Shown here: positions 1-10,784 of the stretch, piece by piece
Position numbering within the stretch: position 1 is the first letter of the stretch
Layout of the letters: every line of letters starts with the position of its first letter
Origin: Timema cristinae
Taxonomy: Eukaryota > Arthropoda > Insecta > Phasmatodea > Timematidae
Reading direction: 5' to 3'
Assembly (NCBI GenBank): GCA_039000515.1
Contig: JBCFYV010000897.1
Location: 1-64,000, forward strand
DNA length: 64,000 nucleotides
Translations under genes and position numbers: made by a program
Notes under the pieces: model-generated
The model's input: the letters and a program-made list of their open reading frames with translations, nothing else
The model's database searches: none
Told to the model about the DNA's origin: nothing

Positions 1-728
1 CACGTGTAATTTATTTTGAATTTTTAAGTGAATTTTAACCATAAAATAAGTATTAAATTATTAGGAAATGGAAAACTTTAGCTAATATTAGAAAAGTTAC
101 TCGGATAATAAAATGGGAGTCATGTAGTTTGTCATGAGGACCAAAGGGCCCAGGTTGAGGTGACACGTTTCTGTTCAAACACTCATCTCGGGACATTTTT
201 ACCTGTTAAGAATCGATATGAATAGTATATAATATTAATATAGGCTATAAATAGTTCATTAACACACAGTGAAAGCAATAACATAATAGCTATCGGAAGA
301 ATAATACTATTACAAGTACTAAATTTGCTAAAATGTTGTGATACAACATATTAATAAATAAGATATTAAATGCTTTGATGATTATTATTAGGATCATTTG
401 GTCAATAAAGTGTGTAACCCTGTAGAAACTGGCCAAGAAATGTTTGCATAATAGATACAATCATTGATCTTAGCGAGAGGTGTCAATAGTGTAAACATAT
501 TTTTTAAGTCTCAAGATGGAATTCGCTCGTTCACATTTACTACTAGGGTCAATTTTTTTACAATATCATTTAATCCAAAAATTCTTCTTCTTTCGTTTGG
601 AAAAACTTCTAAGTTTGAGGAAATTTCTTGAAACAAACTCCAACAAATCCGTCATCTTGAGGGTGTAGCACTTTGCTAACTTAGAGCCTGATTGTGTCTT
701 GGGTCTTACTATATATACACTTTGATCA
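1..728. other. AT-rich stretch without recognisable gene
   Basis: No open frame, tRNA-like box or terminal repeat that I can support. It flanks the C-terminal end of the decayed pogo-type transposase that starts at 729, so part of it may be the subterminal end of that element. I could not find a matching terminal inverted repeat. Confidence 0.5.
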
Positions 729-1919
729 TTAGGAAGTCTCTGAGACTATAACAAGTCTCAGGTGTTCTAGGACTCTCTGGAATGTTAATGTTAGATTATT
801 CATAAGATGTTGTTGATAACACAAGCTCTTTGTCACTAACATGTAGGGAGTAGTCAAAGTCATACAAAGAACTTGATTCTGGGAATAATCTTGGCTTCCT
901 TTTGGGAAGTCCTTTAGTTGTTTTAGGTGCTGGTTCTCTTGCAACTATATTACTTGAATCTCTGCTTTGAATTTCTGAAGGTCCTGTTTCAGAGTCAGCC
1001 AGCCACACATAGCTCTCCTAAGTCTGTCCCTTCAACACTTTTTCCTGGTGTGACGTTAAGTTTTGTTTTCTTCTTCTTTGGTTTCAGAGCACTATCAAAC
1101 TGTCTTAATGTCTGCATCAATTCTTTGAAAGTCTCGTCAATTGCTTCTAACCAAACCGGTTCTGACAATGGTGTTTGTAATCCTGATTGACTTCCACTCT
1201 GATTACAGTTACAGCTTAGCAACATCTGAAGAAATTTAGTACGATATAAATGCACAATGTCACACTTTTTGAATCCAGATTTCATGATTTCCTCCTTTAG
1301 AGAATCGCACAGTTTTTTCAACAGCCCAGGGAACTTCTGTTTGGTGACAATAGCTTCACCTCTGCCTGGTCCTTTGTTCTATTCTTCAATGATTTGACAC
1401 CAAGAAATTTTCATAGGCCTGAAAAGTGCCAAGTCGAGGGGTTGGGTGAGGTAAGTGGAATTACTGGGTAAAATTATAAACTTTATGTTCTTTTCTTTGC
1501 ATAGATTGCTCAAATATAACGACAAATGAGACAAGTAGTCCCCAATCAAGTATTTTGTCCCTTCGAGGTCTTTAAAAAAGGGGAGGGGGGGTTGCAATTG
1601 ATTCTACCTAGTCCACAAAGCAGAAACTGTCGAACCAGCCTAACTTGGTTCGATTGAATCGTGAGTTTTTTTATCTCCCTCCTTCCAACTATCGTACAAA
1701 TGCTGCTCCTTATAAACTACATAAGGAGGCAGTATTTTACCTTCTCCATTTGCAGAAAACATCACTGAAGTAGATGCTTTTGAAGAGTTTAGTATCCTTT
1801 CTGGGTACTTGCATCCACGCCTGAAGATCAATTTACGTTTTCCTGGGTCGTCACACAAATTGATCTCATCATAATTGATTATGTGACTTGCAGGTACGTC
1901 CTTAAGCTCTCATTAAAGC

Positions 1920-3199
1920 CAGTGGCGCAGGAACGTTTTTATTTGGGGGGGTAAATATAATCATGGGCTTTTATAGGGAATAACATTTTTTAGATTTAAA
2001 AAAGACCAATAAAATATAATATTTAATAGACCAAATGTGTTTTTTTCTCATTAATTATGGGCATGCCAAACATTAGAATGAATAAACACAAAATTAATTA
2101 AGAAATAATATATCTGATGCTGCTCAACTCAAAATGATTAAAAACAACCAAATTAAAGTACGTTTCCAAACACCTTTGCCCCATATTCGCTACTAGCTAT
2201 AAAACCACTAACTAGTTTCGCAATGTCAAGTTTGTCGAGTCTCTTAGAGTATGCATTAAGCAGACACAGGTGATTTAGTCTACGTTGCCTCATCGTAGAG
2301 CGAAGATAGTTTTTTATGCGTCCAAGCATTGAAAAACTTCTTTCTGCAGTAGCTGATGTAGCTGGTGTGATATCAGAGTTTTCAAAATCTCTTCTGTGTG
2401 AGGAAATAAACTTCGTGTTTCCTCGTGCAGGCCTTGAAATTCGGTGAACGTGCTGGAGATGCTAGAAAAATGATTGATTTTGCTACACAACGTCAGCTCA
2501 GTTTTCAGCTCTTTTGGGCAAATACTTCTTTTGTTCAAAACTTTCATCATGGGTTCAGTAAATTCATTTGACTTCGAGAATAAAATTTCCTTCAATATGC
2601 AGAACTCTTGAAAATCTGGTTGGTTGAACCTGTATTCAATTTCTCCACAGATTGTGTCCAAGGTTTCATAGTATACCGACTTCATATTATCTTTGGGACT
2701 TGCCCATGTGTGACCTTCTGTTTGTGTTTCATTGTGTTCGAGTCTTCTAGGACACGACACACTCAAGTCACCACTCCCCACGTGAATGAGTGAATACCAG
2801 ACGGTATTTACAACCCTACCTTTCTTCTGGCTCAACACCTCCCCCTCCAAGACCTTGGCACAAGTCACAAGTGGACTTGTAAAGTAACATAGCAGCACTG
2901 TCGCGCCTAGCAGAAGGGCGTGGTGGAGACTGGTGATTGCTGTCAAGCACTAAGCAGTACCTACGATAGGTCAGGACTAGCCAATAAAACCACTCGAAAC
3001 AGGATTATATTTTAATTTTAATATGTTACCTTAGAGTGAACTGTGTATCTTGCCTCAACAAGATCTTTCTAGTATCTAAAAGTTTTATTATATTTGTTTG
3101 AGAGCGGAGGGGTAAAAATTATACTTTTTACCCCCCTCCATTTCTTGGGGGGGGGGGGGGTAAAATTTACCCCCGTACCCCCTAGTTCCTGCGCCACTG
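1920..3199 (-). mobile_element. complete internally deleted hAT element inserted in the pogo relic
   Basis: A 1280-bp hAT insertion with perfect 15-bp terminal inverted repeats (CAGTGGCGCAGGAAC at 1920, its complement ending at 3199). The 8-bp target duplication ATTAAAGC is at 1912-1919 and 3200-3207. Poly-G tracts lie just inside both ends, with a run of about 14 G at 3147-3160. The remaining transposase is on the minus strand. It resembles the ZMYM/DUF4371-type hAT family in its C-terminal dimerisation domain (ATAERSFSMLGRIKNYLRS, then RQRRLNHLCLLN, 2330-2190). The RNase H catalytic core is missing, so the copy is non-autonomous. The well-preserved ends suggest a fairly recent insertion. 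Confidence 0.92.
2190..2946 (-). pseudogene. hAT transposase remnant (ZMYM-like, C-terminal part)
   Basis: The minus-strand frame 2946-2314 (210 codons) contains transposase-like text such as YYETLDTICGEIEYRFNQPDF and FCILKEIL. Its first 60 codons look unrelated and may be fused noncoding DNA. Near 2380 the frame shifts by one. In the next frame the conserved hAT dimerisation segment SATAERSFSMLGRIKNYL continues to a stop near 2188. The initial hydrophobic stretch could mimic a signal peptide, but it is probably chance. The catalytic domain is absent. Not expected to make an active protein. Confidence 0.75.
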
Positions 3200-3699
3200 A
3201 TTAAAGCTCGTCAAAATATTTGCTGACGATATCAGGAGACATAGCTGCCCTCAACCTTTTAATATTATGGCACATTTTTGATGCCAATGAGTTTTTGTGA
3301 CGAGTTAGAAAATAATACACCCAGTCACGGCCAGAAGAGTTGTTCTTGAACTTTTGTACAATTTTTACTTGGCGTTCAAGATGATCTCGCACTAGTAACC
3401 GTAAAGTGATTGAATCAAGAGGGTAGCCCCAGTCGCTACAAACTCTCAACCTGTCAACTAAAATTGCCTCTTCTTCTTCATTTAGTGTTGTCTGTCCTTT
3501 TTTCTTGGTTTGATAATTTTTCCCATATCTATGTAGGATAGTAGTTGGAATATTGAACTTATAAGAACATTTCCTGTAACTAAGTCCTTTTTTGATATCA
3601 TCAATGGCTTGGTTTAGATATTTTGGTGTGTATTTCTTATTCATGCTCTTTAGAGCTATAGGTTGATATTTTTGCTGCGGGTTTTCCGAAACACACTTG

Positions 3700-4300
3700 A
3701 CAGTAACTTTTTACTTACAAGAGAAGTTTTGGCGATGCCAAATATCCGTGGTTTTTAATGGCGTTTTTTACACTCTTGAAAATATGAAATCAATAATGCC
3801 ATCAACACAAAACTTGATTTTCCAACGTATTATCATTTTAGCCAACTGGCAAAAATTTAACATTTCTAAAAGAGTAATATCTTTTTTAGGGCAATGTTTT
3901 TCTTATTACATGAAGTATTGTTCCTACTCACCTCACCGTTCCTATTCACCCCAATTTACGGTAGCAGTTTTTTTGGTCTGAGAGGGCAGTATTAGAAATG
4001 TATATTTAGGAATACTGTACCCTTAATTTTGAAGCATGACCTACAGCTTTTAAATAACAAGTCAGATGGACACGAAAACAAAGGTATCAGTACCGGTTTA
4101 TCTGGTTTACCGAAGACAAAGAGGTTGGGGTTAGAATCTCAGTCGGGTGTGCTGAGGGTGTGCTAACTAAAACGGCTATAAATTTTCCCATAATGAGAAC
4201 ACGTAAGTAAATGAGGAATAGCCCGAGCACCAAGTAAAATAAACCGTAAAATATTTACAAAAGCTCTCACCAAAATTAAGAAACAAAACAATAAAATATG
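3700..4300. other. noncoding flank upstream of first visible EB exon; SINE fragment at about 4083-4165
   Basis: No supported gene. A short degenerate SINE piece with a B-box-like GGGGTTAGAATCTCAG and the downstream GTCGGGTGTGCTGAGG lies near 4120-4160. The segment 3920-3960 (TTCACCCCAATTTACGGTA) could be the outer end of the pogo relic, but I found no partner at the other side. Confidence 0.4.
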
Positions 4301-4329
4301 ACAACATGTGCGCGTTCTTTGGTTTCAAG

Positions 4330-4479
4330 GTCTGAACGCAAGCTGCACCGATAACAAAGACTGTAAGGTGAGTATTGGAAGTGCCATCTGTGTAGAGTCC
4401 GATGAAGACGACAGGATGTGCGCTTGCTCTCCAGGGACCAGCGTCAGTGCTGACGGACAGAATTGCGTCAACGTCACCG
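4330..4479 (+). CDS. EB-like cysteine module exon 1 (of those visible)
   Basis: A 150-bp internal exon, phase 1 at both ends. It is preceded by TTTCAAG and followed by the donor GTGAGT. It encodes GLNASCTDNKDCKVSIG followed by CVESDEDDRMCACSPG and ends with NCVNVT. The six Cys have the spacing C-x5-C-x9-C-x8-C-x-C-x12-C, typical of EB modules in extracellular proteins. Two N-glycosylation sequons (NAS, NVT) support an extracellular location. The open frame runs on past the donor to 4529, but the conserved module ends exactly at the splice site. It must join an upstream exon outside the window. Confidence 0.85.
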
Positions 4480-5295
4480 GTGAGTGTCGTGGTCTCGTTC
4501 GAGTTGTCCTCCTCATCCTTAACACTTAGAGTAAGCTGTCATTAATACCACTGGTTGTAAAGATTAAATTACATTTTTGATTTGAAAGGGGGATTTCAAT
4601 TGTGAAATTTTTGCTGAAAATCTATTGGTTTTTGGTGAAGATTCTTTAATGAAAAAATAAAAAATAAATCAGGGAGTCTTCTTCATGTAAATGTTTCAAC
4701 ATTGGGTGTCTTTAAAAGAAAATTAGAGGATGTTTTCATAATAAAAATAAAGATATTTAACATAATTTGCAATACTCTTATACACAAATTTTACACAAAT
4801 ATATAAAATATAGGTAGTAATTTTACCATATAATTTGGTGAGAACAAGTATATACTGTACGAGTATGTACTGTATATTTGAATCAGATTTAGAGTGGGTA
4901 CGATTTACCCATGCATTCTCTTGTTTATGCGCCACTGCCTTATTGTATATTCGATGAATAAGCTATCCATGACTATCGTATATTTTATAATAGAAACAGA
5001 GCTACCGTATTACTCTAAACTATCTATATTTAGGATAGATTTTTTTATTTATGGCAATTTTTTATAGGATTCTAGATTATTGAGGCGTATTTCTAACAAT
5101 ACATTTGTCCAAATCATGTATTATACATCTCATAGCACCACCACTCATCAACGGCCGATTAAATCATGACCCCAACAGGAATCAAACCCAAATCTGTCTT
5201 AGAACATTTAAATTTATCTTTCCCTCGCAATTTTGTTGAAATACTGACGCTCTTGTATTGTCTAAGGCTGGTGTGTGCCTAACCTAAGTAGCGTG
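4480..5295. other. intron 1, 5' part; SINE relic near 5130-5215
   Basis: Intronic AT-rich DNA. A decayed reverse-oriented SINE head (AATCATGACCCCAACAGGAA, then TCAAACCCAA) lies near 5163-5195. The GCGCCACTGCC at 4928 resembles the end of a hAT element like that at 1920-3199, but no opposite end was found. Confidence 0.4.
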
Positions 5296-5303
5296 CTTTA
5301 GGC

Positions 5304-6400
5304 TTGGCGTGCACCAAAAAAACATGCAGAAATCAAAGCTTTGTTAGGCCTCAATTTGGATTCATAAAAGGAACCAGAAATGCCATTGGGATACTAAAAA
5401 TAATTTCAGGGAGAGGTCTGGTAGTCAAGGAAGAAGTCTACGTTGGTTTCATCGACTGGAAAACGGCATTAGATAGAGTGAAATGGAAAAAAAAACTGAT
5501 GGAAACACTAAAGAAGATCGGCATCGACTGGAGGGACAAAAGGATGATTACAAATTTTTATCTGGGACAGTGAAGCTGAATGGTAGAGAGACCAACAGCA
5601 TAGAGAGAGGAAGAGGAGTGAGAGAGGGATGCGGTTTGTCACCCAGTCTGTTCAACTCTGGAGGGTGGCTGGAGAGGGACGTGGTAATTTCAGGATAGGA
5701 AGACACACAATCAAACCACTAAATACACAGCTGATTTAGCATTGCTGGTCAAAAATAAAAAATAGTTGCATGGAGCTCAACAATGAGAAGTCAAAATTGA
5801 TGGCAATTTCAAAAAATGGACAGCCCTGAAAATCAAAATAGGACACTAGGAGTTGGTAAACATAGAGTAGTTCAAGTTCCTGGAAAGTCTGCGGTCAAAG
5901 AGAGCCTACTGGCTACTGTATCAAGGAAATTAGGTCGAGGATCGCCATGTCCAAGGATGCTTTCAACACGAAGAAATTACTTCTGACCAGCAAGTTAAGT
6001 TTGGAAAATGAAATGCAATCTCGCACTAGATGGAGCAGAAACTTGGATTCTTAGGAATATGAAAAATACACACTTAGAAAGCTCTGAAATGTGGTGCTGG
6101 AGAAGACTTGAGCAGATCAGGTGAACAGACAGAGTGACAAATGAAGGAGTCCTAAGGAGATTGGGTGAGAAGAAGACCATTTTGGTAAGTAAACTAGATC
6201 GGACACATCCTTAGGAAGAACTGTTTTCTAGACGACGTCACAGAATGAAAGGTTAAGGGAAAGAGAATCTAAGGAAGAAGGAGGATTCAAATATTGGATG
6301 ATTTGAAGGAAAAAAGAAAATTCTGAGCATTAAATGAAGAAGGAGAGGGCAACTTGCATCAGCGGTCTAAATTCACTGACAAAAGTAATGAACCTATCAT
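5304..6400 (+). pseudogene. dead non-LTR retrotransposon (reverse transcriptase fragment)
   Basis: The frame 5304-5573 reads QFGFIKGTRNAIGILK, VYVGFIDWKTALDRVKW and KIGIDWRDKRMITNFYLGQ. These are the palm motifs of LINE reverse transcriptases, with F-x-D..AxD modified. The next frame (5483-5698) continues with RGVREGCGLSPSLFN. The catalytic YADD box near 5725-5750 is damaged (YTADLALL). Further text matching the C-terminal half (FKFLESL, MWCWRRLEQI, DRVTNEGVLRRLGEKKT in shifting frames) continues to about 6300. The 5' half, including the endonuclease, is missing and many stops are present. The clade cannot be fixed. It sits in intron 1. Confidence 0.82.
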
Positions 6401-6442
6401 AAGATAGAGCACATAATAATAGTAATAATAGTGCCTCAAAAC

Positions 6443-7016
6443 TAAGGGTGGACCGATACATACTTTTCTCGGTTCCAATACCTTGCTCGATACTATCAAT
6501 TCATCTCCTTGATACTTGATACCCTTTTAGATAACATTCAAAATAAAATTGAATAAATCATAATTTTGTAAGCATAGAAATTAGGTCAAAAGAAAAGTGT
6601 TTAATTTGTTTCAATTTATTTGTTTCATACGTCACAAAATATGGAAACTAGTTAATTAAGCTATTTAAACAAAATATAACACGATGCAACCAGACAAAAG
6701 TAACATTTACGATTAGAAGTAGGCCAATAATCAGAAGTGTTATTGCTTATTAAGAAATAAATTATTATTAAAGTCAGTTTTTATAGACACATTAGCATAT
6801 TTAATTACATATAAAGTATTATAGATAGTTGTAAGGTTGTAGGCTAACACATATGTCAAGAAAATAAACATAATAAAATAAACCCGTTTGAGGAGTTAAC
6901 CGTGTTGATTACTAAATAGTGATATCGAGATTTTTAGCGCATAGCATCGATCATTGCGATACCAGTCGATACCAAGTGTTTGCGAAGAATCGAGTATTGG
7001 TATCAACCCACCACTA
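6443..7016. mobile_element. non-autonomous hAT element (MITE), 574 bp
   Basis: Terminal inverted repeats TAAGGGTGGACCGATAC (6443) and the complement of TAGTGGTGGGTTGATAC (ending 7016) are flanked by a perfect 8-bp duplication CTCAAAAC (6435-6442 and 7017-7024). Subterminal GATACT/GTATCGA motifs recur inside. The interior is AT-rich and has no coding capacity. The 8-bp duplication and the end sequence indicate the hAT superfamily. Confidence 0.85.
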
Positions 7017-7906
7017 CTCAAAACCATTAATTCAATATATTCAAATGGGACTGCCATACACCAATTAGTCATGAATCAAAAATGCTTTAAAGCGATCCAT
7101 GAAAATTGTTTTAGCACCATTTAAAAAGAAAAAGCACCAAAAAGCATAACAGAACTAAATAAAGCGCACGTAGTCATGCCTGAGACCGAAACACTGGGAA
7201 AACGAGGGAAACAATTTTTGTACGCGCATACGCCCCCCCTCTCCCCCACCCCTATACCCCCAAGAGTATACAGTACAATCTCGATCACAATGCATGCATG
7301 CCCAGTTTTGTTGTTTGGAGGAGAATGTAATGGAGTTAGATGATGATAAGCTGAGTGTGCTGGTGAAAACTAGACCCTATGTGTATGAGCTTATAGTCTT
7401 CTCTTTCGTTTTCTTCGTGTTTATCAGGTGCCCCAACAAATTATCTCAGGATGTTGTTGAGAGTACAACAAACATTGTCACATATCCACAACAACGTCCT
7501 CGTCAGGCACTGTAAGACTGAAGTCTCCCTTGCCTTCAATGCTTTGTTTTGCTGTGCTTTTTTGGTCTGCAGCAAAATATTTTATGAGAAAATTTGTTTT
7601 GAACCAATACAAAACAGTTTAAAGCAAGAATTATTGCTTTAAGAAAAACTCTTTTGCTTTGTTTTGCTGTTCTTTTTTGGTGTGCGCCCAGCCTACCAAT
7701 GAACTAACTTTACAACGCAAGTATATTACACGATTGTTCGTTCCCAGCCTAACTGTAATCAAACCAAAGTCCCTCAGAAAATTTGAAATTGCCAACATTC
7801 CACTTCCCAGATAAATTGTGACTTTAAATGGAATCAAACCCAAGTCGCTTTCAGGTAGTAGATATTTACCGGTCTTCAAACTAAATTGCGCTGTTTGTTT
7901 TTTTAG
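7017..7906. other. intron 1, 3' part
   Basis: No gene recognised. Holds a C-rich tract near 7230-7262 and two related segments with TTTTGCTTTG/TGCTGTTCTTTTTGGT near 7540 and 7650, an imperfect local duplication of about 110 bp spacing. The open frames here are short and show no family resemblance. Confidence 0.35.
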
Positions 7907-8046
7907 GACTCGAATCCGCGTGTGTACAGATGATGACTGCAGCCCTCTGGGTTCCTATGTCAGCTGCTACAGCGGCAGTTGCTCGTGCGATAGCAACTAC
8001 TACAAGAACCCCTCCACAAATGCAGGGGAACCACTCTGTCTACCAG
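7907..8046 (+). CDS. EB-like cysteine module exon 2, with a frame break
   Basis: The acceptor TTTTTTTAG ends at 7906 and the donor GTAGAC starts at 8047. The exon is 140 bp, whereas all other internal exons are multiples of three. The start reads GLESAC in the frame set by exon 1. The rest (TDDDCSPLGSYVSCYSGSC then SCDSNYYKNPST and GEPLCLP) is read in another frame. The switch falls in GCGTGTGTACAG near 7918-7924. One GT too many explains it, and 138 bp would restore the six-Cys module and phase 1-1. This is either an assembly or sequencing error or a real disabling 2-bp insertion. The Cys pattern otherwise matches its neighbours. Confidence 0.8.
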
Positions 8047-8440
8047 GTAGACTACAGTCATTCAAGAATCATTCAACTCAGGTATCCATTTGGGTGGATT
8101 ACCAGCCTGCCTCGTCACTGTCACTTGGTTGACTTATTCCTTCCTTAATGTACCATCTGGGTCATTAGCAACCTATTTCCACTGTTTCATCACGTACGTA
8201 TGGTCTTATATTAACAATATCCCTGGAAGACGCATATATGTTGATTTGTCATTTAATTATGACTCAGTGATATCTTATAATTATCCATGCAAGTCGTTCT
8301 GTCACCAAGGAGTATCACTTTTAAACGTTGGCTGAAAAACTAGAAACATATACAAGCTTGAATTTTGTTTTATAGTCTATAGTAGAAGTATTGAACGTGG
8401 AGAAATTTTATGTAATAACAGCTAGAAATAAGATACAAAA

Positions 8441-8443
<3 letters not shown>

Positions 8444-8490
<47 letters not shown>
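8444..8490 (+). repeat. (AAT)n microsatellite
   Basis: About 15 uninterrupted AAT/TAA units in intron 2. Many SINEs of this genome end in (TAA)n, so this could be the remains of such a tail, but no SINE body is visible upstream. Confidence 0.95.
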
Positions 8491-8494
<4 letters not shown>

Positions 8495-8534
8495 CTAATT
8501 GAGTGCTCTAAAATATTAAAGAACATGACATTTA

Positions 8535-9237
8535 GGTTGGTTGCACAATGCATCGAATTTTATGTGTTAACACATAGTGGAACAACATGTTTTTGTTTTA
8601 ATTATGTGTGGAGCTCTCTTAATTACGTGTTTCCAGATGTAGAGGACGCACATTATCGAGCAAAATTATAACACACGTTTACACAAATCAGCCTCATATT
8701 CATATTTCATGGCATAAAATGCACGGGACTTTTTTCATTGCGCAAGTGCCACCATCTTGCTTACTAGAATGCCGAGATGTATACCATAATGTATTGGTTT
8801 AATCTCAGGCTAGGTGGTTGTCAAGTTAGTTTTGCTAGATTTGTTGTAAAGTAGCAACATGTCGGTTACAAAGTGGAAGGAAAACACTGCTGAGCTAGAC
8901 TTAGAAAAACCTATAGTATTTGTGCAAGAGAGTCCTGCTTTTCACAATTCTAATCTTGAGGACTACCATAAAAAAGATTTCAGCCATCCTTTTCTTAAAC
9001 ATTGCGTGGACATGAGACTTATATCACGCTCCTCTTCTTCAGAAAGCATCAACTAGCCGCTTCCACAACAACAAAGCTACTTCATCATTTTCCTCCATCT
9101 TGTCGAATACAGAAAGAACGAGAGAAAAAATGTTGTATCGTGTTTTGTTCAATCATATTCCATGATAAAACTATCTTTACACAAATTTTTCGTTGTGTGT
9201 TAACACATAATTTTCAATGGCAAACATCTGCAAACTA
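8535..9237. mobile_element. candidate PIF/Harbinger-like non-autonomous element
   Basis: The left end GGTTGGTTGCACAATG and the complement of the right end (TAGTTTGCAGATG...) form an imperfect inverted repeat. It extends inward to a shared TTATGTGTTAACACA core (8560 region and 9193 region). A TTA sits directly outside both ends (8532-8534, 9238-9240), the target duplication expected for Harbinger elements. An internal ORF is described separately. The ends are diverged, so the call is tentative. Confidence 0.45.
8859..9056 (+). pseudogene. short MADF-like ORF inside candidate Harbinger element
   Basis: A 65-codon frame. Residues 15-40 (LEKPIVFVQESPAFHNSN then LEDYHKKD) resemble the first helix of a MADF DNA-binding domain: hydrophobic-FVQE-P-x-(hydrophobic)-(5-6)-DY-KKD. 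MADF/Myb-type proteins are commonly encoded by PIF/Harbinger elements, which fits the surrounding inverted repeat. The domain is cut off after the first third by frame loss, so a functional protein is unlikely. Chance resemblance is possible. Confidence 0.35.
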
Positions 9238-9239
9238 TT

Positions 9240-10035
9240 AACATACAAATTAAATTTACAAATTTAGTCTTAGGCTGTGGTCAGAGTAGCGCCGTTTTAG
9301 GCTGAATTAATGTTTGGGCGTTTTCAGCCGAATTATCCGAAAGTTTTGAACTCATGGCACTTTATTGACTTGGTTGGTCACTGTACAATTGATGAGTTTG
9401 GCCGAGAAAGTCCGACGTCAGATCAATTAAAATATATTTGTGTGTGTGTGTTTTTTTTTACCGTTATTTGCCGATTTTCAAGTGATCACTATTTTTTTTA
9501 GCAAGGCATTGAAAAATGATGGAGTGCAAGAAATTAATAACTTTGAATTTTGAATTGTGTAGGTTATTTTAAGACCTCTTTACCAACAGATTTTGGCTCA
9601 GGCGGCATCACTTTAAAATGGAAATATTTTGAGCTATTGACATTTTTAAATGGCACATTTGCCTCAAGGCGTCTTGTTGAAGTTGTTTCGAATGCAGAAT
9701 CGAAGGAGAGTTAAGATTATTTCGGACACTAAAACCATGCAATGTTGGATATTGAAGGACCCAGTTTATGAGCTGTTGTTAATTGAAAAAACTAAAACTA
9801 CGCGTTTATAAGGTATCACTTCAGAGTGAAAGAGAGAAATTGATGAAGATGAAGACGATTTCTTTCTTATGAGCTTAATGCTACATTTGTGGGCCATACC
9901 AGACAAACATAAATGGTACACTCGTATTAAAATACAGCAGATACTGGTTGAAGAACAGAACTTATGTGAACATGCTCCTTCAGCCGTATCACTGATATGT
10001 GTCACTTTATGATAACCCGTTTCGGTGTTCGAATG
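9240..10035. other. intron 2 sequence, unassigned
   Basis: No supported gene or element end. The segment 9540-9760 has short patches that look like decayed protein code (for example LFTNRFW-LRRHHFKMEIF in one frame), but no family could be fixed. Confidence 0.3.
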
Positions 10036-10043
10036 GTCTAAGG

Positions 10044-10775
10044 CAGTGGTTCCCAACCATTTTACCCTATCACCTACCTATGAAAATTGGATGCTGGTAA
10101 CCCTTGCTAATCCTAGTCCCCTCAAGTTAAATATGATAAACAATCAGCTAAAATGATCTTACATTCTTGTTACATTGTGCATTCATTTATTTTAATTTAA
10201 AACTAAATAATGATTATAAACAATTATGTTTACGAAAGTTTCATAAATTTTGAATAAGTTCCTTTAAGACTTTTTATTAAGTATAAGAATACCCAGGAAA
10301 AATATAAATAAAAATTAAAAACCATGTCACACTTTTTCTTAAGTACAAGAGAAAAAATAATTTTTAATACCTTTCAAAAGTCCCAAATTTGTCCAAATTT
10401 CTTATCAATGGATGCCTGTTATCAGATGGACAATAAATACATCATTTGAAAAAAAATATCTCAAAATAGGTGCACTTTTTTCGTGACATAACTTATAGCC
10501 CTCATGAATGAAAAACACGTTTAAACATAACTTATGTTAAATTTTTATAAAAATAAGTTAGTAAAATTATTGTCCAAAGAATAAAACATGAATATTAAAA
10601 TAATTTAAGATCCTTTTGTAAGTTATTTTTCTGTTAGTTATTATTACTATAAAAGTAATGTTATAGTATCCATAAAAACACAAATACCCCCCCTCCTGAA
10701 CCTCTTATAATTAACAGCCCCCTGAAAACCAAAAATGCCCCCCGGGTCTGATACCCCCTACTTTGAGAAACACTA
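10044..10775. mobile_element. non-autonomous hAT element, about 732 bp
   Basis: The left end CAGTGGTTCCCAACC and the right end ACTTTGAGAAACACTA (complement TAGTGTTTCTCAAAGT) are typical hAT (Charlie-like) termini. Flanks are GTCTAAGG (10036-10043) and GTCTTAAGG (10776-10784), an 8-bp duplication with one later inserted base. The interior is AT-rich, carries C/G-run subterminal segments (CCCCCC at 10686 and 10738) and has no transposase frame. Confidence 0.72.
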
Positions 10776-10784
10776 GTCTTAAGG

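Larger units (their letters stand above)
729..3644 (-). pseudogene. decayed pogo/Tigger-like (DDE_1) transposase, split by a hAT insertion
   Basis: This is a cut-and-paste DNA transposase of the pogo/Tigger/jerky type (HTH_psq plus DDE_1 endonuclease), now dead. Read on the minus strand, 3644-3201 is the N-terminal DNA-binding part. It has a psq-like helix-turn-helix (AIDDIKKGLSYRKCSYKFNIP), then the CENP-B-like region with a WGYPLD segment. After the hAT insertion (1920-3199) the frame resumes near 1905 with NYDEINL, the first catalytic Asp region. Then come CDDPGKRK and MFSANGEGKILPPYVVYK (1858-1640), GDYLSHLSLY (second Asp), LPSNSTYLTQPLDLALFRPMK (1597-1379) and a C-terminal tail (FPGLLKKL, SGFKKCDIVHL; 1360-995, with more at 1008-729). 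Stops and frameshifts separate the blocks, for example near 1360 and at the insertion point. The family assignment is strong; the outer ends of the element were not found. Confidence 0.85.

Noticed and set aside
4325..4525. 66-codon minus-strand ORF
   Set aside because: It is the antisense shadow of the EB exon 1, which has the conserved Cys pattern on the plus strand.
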